DNA of 5,956 bases from NCBI GenBank assembly GCA_943331855.1, contig CALQNE010000223.1, forward strand, positions 1 through 5,956, given 5' to 3'. Numbering within the stretch: the stretch's first letter is position 1; each line of letters opens with the position of its first letter. Shown in pieces: positions 1 to 5,908 of this stretch. The notes beneath the pieces are model-generated. The model was not told where the DNA came from, searched no databases, and saw nothing but the letters and a program-made list of their open reading frames with translations. Made by a program: the position numbers and the translations under genes. This DNA comes from Bordetella parapertussis (lineage in GTDB: Bacteria; Pseudomonadota; Gammaproteobacteria; Burkholderiales; Burkholderiaceae_B).

Positions 1-94
1 ACATAACTGGACGGTCGTTAACCGTTATCCTGCCCTGTGGAGTCCGGACCTTCCTCGCTGCCCGAAGGCACCGCGATTGCCCAGTCTGCCTTGC
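1..94 (-). ncRNA. rnpB: RNase P RNA, 5' portion (truncated by window edge)
   Basis: Catalytic RNA of ribonuclease P, which removes 5' leaders from tRNA precursors. Read on the minus strand, it shows the conserved region I of bacterial RNase P RNA: GAGGAAGGTCCGGACTCC (minus-strand read of 39-56) followed by ACAGGGCAG. Upstream, TGCC-TTCG-GGCA (59-70) forms a short P3-like hairpin flanked by TCGC/GCGA, which could form P2. Downstream, ACGGT-TAACG-ACCGT (11-25) fits the P8 hairpin. The 5' end is placed about 7-12 bases after the -10 box, so it is uncertain by a few bases. The 3' part, with the other P4 strand, lies outside the window. One base of region I differs from the usual GGAAAGTCC (position 50). 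Identity is firm from motif order; the secondary-structure assignment is by eye. Confidence 0.93.
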
Positions 95-100
95 GCACAC

Positions 101-106
101 ATTGTA
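101..106 (-). promoter_or_regulatory. -10 box of the rnpB promoter
   Basis: The minus strand reads TACAAT, five of six bases matching the sigma-70 -10 consensus, 7-12 bases before the expected first base of the RNase P RNA. No convincing -35 hexamer lies 16-18 bases upstream (the sequence there is CCGATC-like), so the promoter may depend on an activator or on other contacts. A G/C-rich stretch after the -10 (GTGTGCGC) resembles the discriminator typical of stable-RNA promoters. Confidence 0.5.
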
Positions 107-217
107 CGACCCAATCCCCCAGGGATCGGAGGCAGCCCTAAACAGTAAATCCCATGTCCTGCGACAATAGCGGTCTAACGAATCAACCGCACCTCTTGCG
201 TGCATACAGTCTCACAC

Positions 218-2074
218 ATGGCTATCGCTTTAATTTCACTCAGTGCCGTACATCTCGCCTCTGGCCATCACCCTTTACTCGACGGCGCGGATCTCACGAT
301 TCAATCCGACGAACGCATTGGTTTAATCGGACGAAACGGCGCAGGTAAATCTTCGTTACTTCGCTTGCTCGACGGGCGCACAGAACCTGATGACGGCGCG
401 ATCACCGTCGCTGGGCATGTACGCGTGGCCACAGTTGAACAAGAGCCGGTCCTCGACGAAAGTTTGACTATTGAACAGACCGTCATGGGTGAATACGACC
501 CCGACAATGAAGATTGGCAACGCGGCCCGCGTGTGCTCGCCCTTATTGACAAGCTCGGTCTTCCTCCGGCCGCGCTGGTCGGCACGCTTTCAGGCGGCAT
601 GCGCAAGCGTGTCGCGCTCATCAGCGCCATGGCAAATCAACCAACGCTCTTGCTGTTAGACGAACCCACCAACCATCTTGATTTGGATGGTATCAACTGG
701 CTTGAGACGACGCTCAAGCAATGGCCTGGCAGCGCAATCATCATCACACATGATCGACGTTTTTTGGACTCAATCGCCACACGCATCGTTGAACTTGATC
801 GCGGCAAACTCTTAAGTTTTCCAGGAAATTTTTCTGACTGGCAAGTACGTAAAGCGCAGTGGCTTGAGTCACAGCGTCTCGAAAATGCACGCTTTGACAA
901 AATGCTGGCGCAAGAAGAAATCTGGATCCGAAAAGGAGTTGAAGCAAGACGTACCCGCAACGAAGGCCGTGTCAGGCGACTTGAACAATTACGTGTTGAA
1001 CGCGTCGCGCGACGCGAGCGTCAAGGTAACGTGCAACTTGCGGTTGATGCAGGACAACGCTCTGGCAAACTGGTGGCCGAACTCGAACATGTCAGCAAAT
1101 CGTTTGGTGAGCTTAGCGTCGTCAAAGATTATTCGACCATCATCATGCGAGGCGATCGCATCGGCATCATTGGTCCAAACGGTGCGGGCAAGTCAACGTT
1201 GCTCAAGCTCATCTTGGGCACGTTGCAAGCGGATACGGGGACCATCAAACTCGGCACCAATCTAAGCGTCGCTTATTTTGATCAGATGCGTAGCCAGCTC
1301 GATGAAAATGCGACTCTGGCCGACGTCATCAACCCCGGTAGTGAATGGATTGAAATTGGCGGTAACCGCAAGCATGTGATGAGTTACCTGGGTGATTTTT
1401 TATTCGCACCTGCGCGCGCGCAGTCGCCGGTCAAAAGTCTATCGGGCGGTGAGCGCGCACGTTTGCTACTGGCGCGCCTCTTCGCACGGCCTGCCAACAT
1501 TCTGGTGCTCGATGAGCCGACTAACGACCTTGATATCGAAACGCTCGAGTTGCTTGAAGAGTTATTACAAGACTACCCAGGCACGGTCTTGCTAGTGAGC
1601 CATGATCGAACATTTCTCGATAACGTCGTGACGCAAACCATCGCAAGCGAAGGCGATGGCGGCTGGAAGGATTACGTCGGCGGATTTGGCGACTGGGAAC
1701 GTCAGCGCACCGCGCCGCAAAAAACGTCTGCCCTTGAAAAACTCACGACGGTTGCTATCACAAAGCCCACTGCAGCTAGCCCAAAAACGGCCACAACCCC
1801 AATCGCTAGCAGCACGGTTACCACTAAGCCCACAGGAAAATCACGCGGGTCAAAAATGACCCCCTGGGAAATCAAAGAACTCGAACAATTGCCCGCCGAA
1901 ATTCACGGGATCGAACAAGAGCAAGCGCAGCTCGTTGTGCAACTTGGTGATAGCGAACTTTATAAAAATGATTCGGCCAAGCTCGCAACAATTCAAGCAC
2001 GAATGGCAGAACTCGAAGCCTTGTTAGCAAAACGGTTTGAACGCTGGGAGGCGCTCGAGGCGCGCAATCAGTAG
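218..2074 (+). CDS. uup: ABC-F family ATPase, Uup-type
   Basis: Cytosolic protein with two ABC ATPase domains and no membrane part. ABC-F proteins act on ribosomes; Uup is linked to precise excision of transposons and to DNA or ribosome maintenance. Numbered from the ATG at 218 (618 aa): Walker A GRNGAGKSS 38-46, signature LSGGM 124-128, Walker B LLLLDEP 144-150; a charged coiled linker about 200-285; second Walker A GPNGAGKST 319-327, LSGGE 408-412, ILVLDEPTN 428-436; a Thr/Ala/Lys/Pro-rich linker about 495-545; and a coiled-coil C-terminal domain from about 546, which supports Uup over other ABC-F members. An in-frame GTG at 200 would add six residues (MHTVSH), but the family usually starts close to the first beta strand, so 218 is preferred. 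Neither start has a clear Shine-Dalgarno site, and I see no good promoter in 107-217. The gene converges on pyrC. Confidence 0.95.
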   Translation: MAIALISLSAVHLASGHHPLLDGADLTIQSDERIGLIGRNGAGKSSLLRLLDGRTEPDDGAITVAGHVRVATVEQEPVLDESLTIEQTVMGEYDPDNEDWQRGPRVLALIDKLGLPPAALVGTLSGGMRKRVALISAMANQPTLLLLDEPTNHLDLDGINWLETTLKQWPGSAIIITHDRRFLDSIATRIVELDRGKLLSFPGNFSDWQVRKAQWLESQRLENARFDKMLAQEEIWIRKGVEARRTRNEGRVRRLEQLRVERVARRERQGNVQLAVDAGQRSGKLVAELEHVSKSFGELSVVKDYSTIIMRGDRIGIIGPNGAGKSTLLKLILGTLQADTGTIKLGTNLSVAYFDQMRSQLDENATLADVINPGSEWIEIGGNRKHVMSYLGDFLFAPARAQSPVKSLSGGERARLLLARLFARPANILVLDEPTNDLDIETLELLEELLQDYPGTVLLVSHDRTFLDNVVTQTIASEGDGGWKDYVGGFGDWERQRTAPQKTSALEKLTTVAITKPTAASPKTATTPIASSTVTTKPTGKSRGSKMTPWEIKELEQLPAEIHGIEQEQAQLVVQLGDSELYKNDSAKLATIQARMAELEALLAKRFERWEALEARNQ

Positions 2075-2076
2075 GA

Positions 2077-3129
2077 TCAAGCCATTGTCCAGGGCAAGGT
2101 CTCGCCAGCAGCAAGAGGCACCAGTGTTTCACTACCATAGGCCACCTCGAGAGGCACGGTATATGCCTCGCGCTTTAAGGTGACGGTACCCGTATTACGC
2201 GGCAAGCCGTAGAAGTCTGGTCCGCGAAAGCTTGCAAAGGCTTCGAGCTTCTCAATTTTTTGAGCCCGCTCAAACGCCGTTGCATACAGCTCAAGCGCGT
2301 GCACGGCGGTGTAGCACCCCGCACAGCCGCACGCGTTTTCTTTCAGGCCTTTGGCATGCGGCGCACTATCGCTACCCAAAAAGAAACGTGGGCTATCACT
2401 CGTTGCCGCCTCGACCAACGCGACGCGGTGTAACTCACGTTTCAAAATCGGCAGACAATAAAAATGTGGCCTGACACCACCTTTAAAAATCTCATTCCGG
2501 TTGTACAACAAATGCTGAGCCGTAATTGTGGCCGCGATCGGACCTGCTGCATCGCGCACATAATCAACACCGTCTTTGGTTGTGATATGTTCAAACACGA
2601 CCTTCAGTTCTGGGAAAGCCTTGCGCAGAGGGATCATCACACGGTCAATAAAGAGCGCCTCGCGATCAAAAACATCCACCTCAGGGTCGGTGACCTCACC
2701 GTGCACCAAAAGCGGCATTCCAACGCGTTGCATCGCCTCAAGCGCTTTTGAACATTTGCCCAGCAGATCAGTGACCCCCGCATCTGAGTTGGTGGTTGCC
2801 CCGGCGGGATAAAGCTTCACGGCAACAATATTGCCGGTCTCGTGCGCCCGAATAATTTCATCTGGATCAGTCTTGTCAGTGAGATACAGGGTCATTAGTG
2901 GCGTAAAGCTACCCTTGGCAACCCCGCTCGCCAGCAACGCACGCTCGATCCGCACGCGATAGGCTTGCGCGAGCGCCGCTGTCGTCACCGGTGGCTTTAA
3001 ATTGGGCATGATGACAGCACGCGCAAACTGTCGGGCAGTGTGCCCAACAATCGCTTGCATTGCCTCACCATCGCGCAAATGAACGTGCCAATCATCCGGG
3101 CGGGTGATTGTGAGTGTTTGTTGTGTCAT
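2077..3129 (-). CDS. pyrC: Dihydroorotase, class II (E. coli PyrC type)
   Basis: Zinc enzyme of the cytosol that interconverts N-carbamoyl-aspartate and dihydroorotate, the third step of de novo pyrimidine synthesis. The protein has 350 aa, close to the 348 of E. coli PyrC, and appears complete. Visible active-site residues: H15 and H17 in [10 protein letters not shown], the carboxylated lysine K105 in [13 protein letters not shown]143 in LLVHGE, H181 in [11 protein letters not shown], and D254 with H258 in LGSDSAPH. The segment with T112-T113 corresponds to the mobile substrate loop. The motif NACGCAGC (265-272) is typical of this subfamily. The ATG at 3129 is chosen because [17 protein letters not shown] matches the family start; an upstream ATG at 3171 lies inside the previous gene. 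Translation begins one base after that gene's stop (TGATATG), with a weak GAGAAA site upstream, so coupling is likely. No terminator separates it from convergent uup. Confidence 0.96.
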   Translation of the reverse strand: MTQQTLTITRPDDWHVHLRDGEAMQAIVGHTARQFARAVIMPNLKPPVTTAALAQAYRVRIERALLASGVAKGSFTPLMTLYLTDKTDPDEIIRAHETGNIVAVKLYPAGATTNSDAGVTDLLGKCSKALEAMQRVGMPLLVHGEVTDPEVDVFDREALFIDRVMIPLRKAFPELKVVFEHITTKDGVDYVRDAAGPIAATITAQHLLYNRNEIFKGGVRPHFYCLPILKRELHRVALVEAATSDSPRFFLGSDSAPHAKGLKENACGCAGCYTAVHALELYATAFERAQKIEKLEAFASFRGPDFYGLPRNTGTVTLKREAYTVPLEVAYGSETLVPLAAGETLPWTMA

Positions 3130-3130
3130 A

Positions 3131-4324
3131 TCATTTCTCAAGCGGCATACTGCGTTCAACAAGCGCAGCAAATAGCGCGCTACCCACGGGGATCACTTCA
3201 TCGTTAAAGTCGAATTTGGCATTATGTAAAAATCGACCCTGCTCGGCACCACCCTGACCCAAACGAAAATACGCGCCGGGTCTTTTTTGCAGCATATACG
3301 AAAAATCCTCAGAGCCCATCGATGGAATCAAGTCGCGCACCACATTTTCAACGCCAAAAAGATCTGTCGCAACATCTGCAAGAAAATTAGCCTGCTGGGC
3401 TGAGTTGATGGTGGCAGGATAAGACCGATGGTATTTGAGTTCAGCCGTCGCACCAAACGCCTCTGCAACAGAGGCGATTAAGGCTCGCATACGCGATTCG
3501 ACCAACTTCTGCACGGTATCGCTAAACGTTCTAACGGTCCCCACCAAATGCGCTCGACTTGGGATAACGCTGGGCGCAGTTGGACTACCGGCTTGGATAT
3601 GACCAAGCGAAATCACTGCAGATTCAACCGGGTGCACATTGCGCGACACAATCGTTTGCAACGCCGTGACGATATGGGCCGCCACAACAATCGGATCAAT
3701 CGTCTGATACGGATGTGCCCCATGCCCTCCACGCCCCTCTACAGTGACCTCCCAGCGGTCTGAGGCGGCCATCATCGGCCCTGGGTTGATACCGATCGTA
3801 CCGGCCGGTAGCGCGGGCCAGTTATGCAAAGCGTAGATCGAGTCGCAAGGAAAGCGCTCAAAGAGCCCGTCATCGACCATCGCCTTCGCACCACCTAAGC
3901 CCTCTTCGGCGGGTTGAAAGATCAACACGGCCGTGCCATTGAAGTCACGATTTTGCATTAGATACTTTGCGGTACCTAACAATACGGTAGTGTGTCCATC
4001 GTGACCACAGGCGTGCATCAACCCCGGCACCGTCGAACAGTAGGCCACATCACCCTCTTCTTTGATGGGCAATGCATCCATATCGGCGCGCAGCCCAATC
4101 GACAAGCCCGAATCGTGCCGCTGACCTCGGATGACACCGACAACGCCAGTTTTACCAACGCCACGATGCACTTCAACGCCGAGTGCCTCAAGCGCTCCAG
4201 CCACAATCCCCGAGGTACGCACTTCTTGAAAACCGATCTCTGGATTCGCATGCAAATCTCGCCGCAATGCGATCAGTTCTTGATGGAATTTCTGTATCGA
4301 GGCTAGGGGAGAGCGTGGGTACAT
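3131..4324 (-). CDS. M20D family amidohydrolase (hippurate / N-acyl-amino-acid hydrolase-like)
   Basis: Predicted cytosolic metallohydrolase of 397 aa, the usual family length, cleaving an amide bond between an acyl group and an amino acid (the family includes hippurate hydrolase, N-acyl-amino-acid amidohydrolase and plant IAA-amino-acid hydrolases). Metal and catalytic residues are all present: C106 and H108 in [12 protein letters not shown]140/E141 in FQPAEEG, H167 in ALHNWP, H368 in [11 protein letters not shown]. The inserted dimerisation domain, about 185-300, carries GGHGAHP (199-205), whose histidine contributes to the neighbouring active site. There is no signal peptide. The ATG at 4324 gives the usual family N-terminus ([25 protein letters not shown]); an in-frame ATG at 4387 would add 21 atypical residues encoded in a repeat-bearing AT-rich region, so it is not preferred. 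Neither start has a strong ribosome binding site. It is the first gene of an operon with pyrC. The substrate cannot be told from sequence. Confidence 0.93.
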   Translation of the reverse strand: MYPRSPLASIQKFHQELIALRRDLHANPEIGFQEVRTSGIVAGALEALGVEVHRGVGKTGVVGVIRGQRHDSGLSIGLRADMDALPIKEEGDVAYCSTVPGLMHACGHDGHTTVLLGTAKYLMQNRDFNGTAVLIFQPAEEGLGGAKAMVDDGLFERFPCDSIYALHNWPALPAGTIGINPGPMMAASDRWEVTVEGRGGHGAHPYQTIDPIVVAAHIVTALQTIVSRNVHPVESAVISLGHIQAGSPTAPSVIPSRAHLVGTVRTFSDTVQKLVESRMRALIASVAEAFGATAELKYHRSYPATINSAQQANFLADVATDLFGVENVVRDLIPSMGSEDFSYMLQKRPGAYFRLGQGGAEQGRFLHNAKFDFNDEVIPVGSALFAALVERSMPLEK

Positions 4325-4341
4325 GATTCGACTCGTACTGG

Positions 4342-4382
4342 CTAGAGGAGGAGCAAATAGTTTACCTCTAGAGCAAATTTGC
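4342..4382. repeat. Inverted and direct repeats in the M20D gene leader
   Basis: CTAGAGG (4342-4348) and CCTCTAG (4365-4371) form a 7-base inverted repeat with a 16-base spacer. GAGCAAAT occurs twice, at 4351-4358 and 4371-4378, exactly 20 bases apart. GCAAATTTGC (4373-4382) is a perfect 10-base palindrome. All lie between the likely M20D start codon and its candidate promoter. They could be an operator or an RNA leader hairpin; the function is inferred, not shown. Confidence 0.4.
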
Positions 4383-4397
4383 GACATTTGTTGCTTT

Positions 4398-4403
4398 TCT
4401 ATA
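4398..4403 (-). promoter_or_regulatory. Possible -10 box for the M20D-pyrC operon
   Basis: The minus strand reads TATAGA, 74 bases before the ATG at 4324, in an AT-rich stretch. The nearest reasonable upstream hexamer, TAGACA (4424-4429), is 20 bases away, which is too long for a standard sigma-70 promoter. If real, the promoter would partly face the divergent promoter of the SWIB gene. Confidence 0.3.
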
Positions 4404-4422
4404 GGGCAAACAGCAAAAAACT

Positions 4423-4451
4423 TTGTCTATTCTCTAAAGACACGGTATGCT
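4423..4451 (+). promoter_or_regulatory. Sigma-70 promoter of the histone-like SWIB gene
   Basis: TTGTCT at 4423-4428 and TATGCT at 4446-4451 are separated by exactly 17 bases, each matching four of six consensus positions. Transcription would begin near 4458, leaving a leader of about 37 bases before the ATG at 4495. Confidence 0.6.
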
Positions 4452-4482
4452 GCGCTCGTTGTGCACATTAATTTATCTCTCT

Positions 4483-4488
4483 AGGAGA
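4483..4488 (+). promoter_or_regulatory. Strong ribosome binding site that sets the SWIB gene start
   Basis: AGGAGA lies seven bases (counted from AGGAG) before the ATG at 4495. It rules in that start over the in-frame ATG at 4447, which would sit inside the -10 box of the predicted promoter. A near-consensus site fits a highly expressed nucleoid protein. Confidence 0.8.
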
Positions 4489-4494
4489 AATCAC

Positions 4495-4956
4495 ATGGCC
4501 ACCGCCAAGAAGCCCGCTGCAAAGAAAGCCGCTGCTAAAAAACCTGTTGCCAAAAAAGCTGCAGTCAAAAAAGTAGCCGCCAAACCTGCTGCAAAAAAAG
4601 CTGCAGTCAAGAAAGTTGCAGCCAAAAAAGCACCTGCTAAAAAAGTAGTTGCAAAGAAAGTCGTTGCTAAAAAAGCCGTTAAAAAGCCTGCTGCAAAAAA
4701 AGCCGCACGTAAGCCTAATGCTGCTTTCATGAAGCCAATGACACCCAGCGCCGTATTGGCTGCCGTGATTGGTGCAACACCTGTGCCACGTACTGAAGTC
4801 ACTAAAAAGATTTGGGTTTACATTAAAAAGCATGATCTGCAAGACGCAAAAAATCGTCGCAACATCAATGCCGATGACAAACTCAAGCCTTTGTTTGGCA
4901 AAAACCAAGTATCAATGTTCGAATTGACCAAGATCATCAGTGGTCATTTGAAATAA
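4495..4956 (+). CDS. Histone H1-like Lys/Ala-repeat protein with C-terminal SWIB/MDM2 domain
   Basis: Small basic protein of 153 aa, probably bound to DNA in the nucleoid. Residues 1-74 are almost only Lys, Ala, Val and Pro in repeats such as AAKK, VAKK and PAKK, like the tail of eukaryotic histone H1 and of bacterial H1-like proteins. Residues about 78-153 (from MKPMTPSAVLAAVIG through TEVTKKIWVYIKKHDLQD and MFELTKIISGHLK) match the SWIB/MDM2 fold, a domain known from eukaryotic chromatin remodelling complexes and from chlamydiae. I recall similar fusions in Burkholderiales. The likely role is DNA compaction through the tail, with SWIB making protein or DNA contacts; this role is inferred. 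The gene is a single unit with its own promoter, a strong ribosome binding site and a terminator. The tail is encoded by A-rich, partly duplicated DNA. There is no signal peptide or membrane segment. Confidence 0.92.
   Translation: MATAKKPAAKKAAAKKPVAKKAAVKKVAAKPAAKKAAVKKVAAKKAPAKKVVAKKVVAKKAVKKPAAKKAARKPNAAFMKPMTPSAVLAAVIGATPVPRTEVTKKIWVYIKKHDLQDAKNRRNINADDKLKPLFGKNQVSMFELTKIISGHLK
4552..4610 (+). repeat. 42-base internal duplication in the H1-like tail
   Basis: AAAAAAGCTGCAGTCAA occurs at 4552-4568 and again at 4594-4610, 42 bases (14 codons) apart, encoding KKAAVKKVAAK twice (residues 20-30 and 34-44). It suggests growth of the tail by in-frame tandem duplication. The region also holds several runs of six or seven A residues. 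Confidence 0.7.
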
Positions 4957-4962
4957 GCCGTT

Positions 4963-4983
4963 CTTATTGCCTTCGGGCGTAAG
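4963..4983 (+). other. UUCG-capped hairpin after the SWIB stop codon
   Basis: CTTA-T-TGCC, loop TTCG, GGCG-TAAG: a stem with one bulged T closed by the very stable C(UUCG)G tetraloop, starting six bases after the TAA. No T-run follows, so it is not itself a classical terminator; it may protect the 3' end of the mRNA or help the terminator next to it. Confidence 0.45.
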
Positions 4984-4988
4984 TTGGT

Positions 4989-5028
4989 AAAAAGGGGAAA
5001 GGATACTAACGTGTCTTTTCCCTTTTTT
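4989..5028. terminator. Shared bidirectional terminator
   Basis: An 18-pair stem (4989-5006 with 5011-5028, three of the pairs G-U) closes on a TAAC loop. It begins with an A-run and ends with six T residues, so it can work for the SWIB gene on the plus strand and, with TTTTT on the other strand, for the membrane protein gene whose stop lies 17 bases beyond it. Confidence 0.88.
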
Positions 5029-5045
5029 ATGGCGAGATTGATCGC

Positions 5046-5426
5046 TTAAATGGCGACGCGCGACTCGAACAGCGCAAGCCAACCCTTAATCAGGCGATAG
5101 ATTACCCAAACTCCGGTCCCGATGACGCCGACCCAGCCGATATACACCAAAGTTGCCAAGGCACTAACGGCAAACCAGAGTGCACCCCACCAAAACGTAT
5201 ATAGCAACCAATCAAAGTGCAATGCATAGACTGTGCCTGCTGCATCAGCCCTTTTGACAAAAAGCAAAATCACCGCAGCAACGGCCGCAGCACCAAAAAC
5301 ACCCATCGACAAAATGCCAACTGCAAATAAGCCGTAAGCAATATGCGTCAGTGTTTTTAAATCAATCGTGCTGTTTTGCGCAGACGCAACCGTTGATGGT
5401 GATGTTGAGTCTGAAGAATCGGCCAT
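5046..5426 (-). CDS. Small DUF4870-like inner-membrane protein
   Basis: Protein of 126 aa with a short polar, Ser/Thr-rich N-terminus (about 1-22) and hydrophobic segments at about 27-57, 74-95 and 96-111, ending in a short basic and polar tail. The pattern HFDWLLYTFWW (70-80), then GWVGVIGTGVWVIYRLIKGWLAL (97-119), is what I recall of the DUF4870 (Tic20-like) family, in which a conserved His and aromatics precede the second helix and a VWxxYRxxKG motif follows the last. The family's function is unknown. The start at 5426 is supported by AGGAG eight bases upstream and by a candidate promoter at 5457-5484. The gene stands alone, downstream of the rRNA operon on the same strand but separated from it by a strong terminator, and converges on the SWIB gene. 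Confidence 0.87.
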   Translation of the reverse strand: MADSSDSTSPSTVASAQNSTIDLKTLTHIAYGLFAVGILSMGVFGAAAVAAVILLFVKRADAAGTVYALHFDWLLYTFWWGALWFAVSALATLVYIGWVGVIGTGVWVIYRLIKGWLALFESRVAI

Positions 5427-5434
5427 GATTATTG

Positions 5435-5439
5435 CTCCT
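5435..5439 (-). promoter_or_regulatory. Ribosome binding site of the DUF4870-like gene
   Basis: AGGAG on the minus strand with an 8-base spacer to the ATG at 5426. It decides the start, as no other start codon lies well placed. Confidence 0.75.
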
Positions 5440-5456
5440 GGGTGCGTGTGAGTTTC

Positions 5457-5484
5457 ATCTTACCTGAGACCATGACGACTTCAA
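5457..5484 (-). promoter_or_regulatory. Candidate sigma-70 promoter of the DUF4870-like gene
   Basis: On the minus strand TTGAAG (5479-5484) and TAAGAT (5457-5462) are 16 bases apart, each with four of six consensus bases. Transcription would start near 5450, about 24 bases before the start codon, leaving just room for the ribosome binding site. Confidence 0.45.
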
Positions 5485-5564
5485 TAAGTTTCAGCGCGGC
5501 ACAATGGTTTCCCCTAGGTCCGGCGTACCTTACTGTCACTGGTTCATGCTCAGTATGGATTCAC

Positions 5565-5606
5565 AAAAAGACAAACCCCCGAGTGCGTTGAGCACAAGGG
5601 GGTTTG
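5565..5606 (-). terminator. Intrinsic terminator of the rRNA operon
   Basis: On the minus strand CAAACCCCC (5606-5598) pairs with GGGGGTTTG (5580-5572). Inside, GTGC pairs with GCAC around a 5-base loop, with a two-by-two mismatch between the two helices. TCTTTTT follows the stem. It begins ten bases after the 5S 3' end. Confidence 0.9.
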
Positions 5607-5616
5607 GGGTAGAAGA

Positions 5617-5730
5617 GCTTGACGATGTCCTACTTTCACAGATGTACATCCACTATCATCGGCGCTAAGGTGTTTCACGGTCCTGTTCGGGATGGGAAGG
5701 GGTGGGACCACCTCGCTATGGTCGTCAAGC
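5617..5730 (-). rRNA. rrf: 5S ribosomal RNA
   Basis: Component of the large ribosomal subunit. The minus strand from 5730 starts GCTTGACGACCATAGCGAGG, followed by the conserved TGGTCCCACCCC, CCCATCCCGAACAGG, CGTGAAAC and TTAGCGCCGATGATAGTG blocks. The 5' GCTTGACGA pairs with the 3' TCGTCAAGC as helix I, which sets both ends. At about 114 bases it has the length usual for betaproteobacteria. It is the last gene of an rRNA operon transcribed leftwards; the ends may be off by one or two bases. Confidence 0.96.
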
Positions 5731-5908
5731 GTAGCTTGTTGAACGGCTCAGACGTGCTGAACCATTCCAATCTTAGAAGAAGCACAACGGGTGTCTTTCA
5801 ACACGAATCTGGTTGGGGCAAACAATCACTACGTTGGGATTGTTTTAATACATTTATTTGAACGACACTTAAACACTACAACAATCAGGTCTTAACCTGT
5901 AGGGTTAT
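5731..5908 (-). other. 23S-5S rRNA internal spacer
   Basis: About 178 bases of transcribed spacer between the 23S and 5S genes. I see no tRNA in it. It holds a 5-pair hairpin CAGGT-TAAG-ACCTG right after the 23S 3' end (5886-5899), and the 7-base word AACAATC at 5821-5827 and 5880-5886 with its complement GATTGTT at 5838-5844. These probably take part in folding and RNase processing of the precursor. Confidence 0.8.

Noticed and set aside
154..348. Short plus-strand ORF before and into uup
   Set aside because: It overlaps the start of uup in another frame, has no ribosome binding site and no recognisable protein features.
2051..2063. GCGC-TCGAG-GCGC hairpin at the end of uup as a terminator
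   Set aside because: The stem has only four or five pairs, lies inside the coding sequence, and no T-run follows on either strand.
2232..2812. Plus-strand ORFs opposite pyrC
   Set aside because: pyrC has every active-site residue and full length, so these are antisense shadows; their sequences match no family I know.
4325..4387. N-terminal extension of the M20D protein from the ATG at 4387
   Set aside because: The added residues are atypical for the family, no ribosome binding site precedes them, and the DNA looks like a regulatory leader with repeats.
4591..4600. Programmed -1 frameshift at the A AAA AAA heptamer in the SWIB gene
   Set aside because: The -1 frame soon meets a stop codon and no stimulating hairpin or conserved extension is visible; the A-run follows from AAA-AAA lysine codons. 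Kept only as a slippage note.
4468..4908. Minus-strand ORF rich in Cys and Phe opposite the SWIB gene
   Set aside because: Its composition is the reverse complement of the Lys/Ala codon repeats; there is no ribosome binding site and it overlaps the well-supported plus-strand gene.
5619..5861. Plus-strand ORF of 80 codons over the 5S gene
   Set aside because: It is the antisense of 5S rRNA and the spacer; the rRNA identity is certain.
5731..5908. tRNA gene in the 23S-5S spacer
   Set aside because: No T-loop GGTTCGAATCC-like motif in a cloverleaf context was found on either strand.
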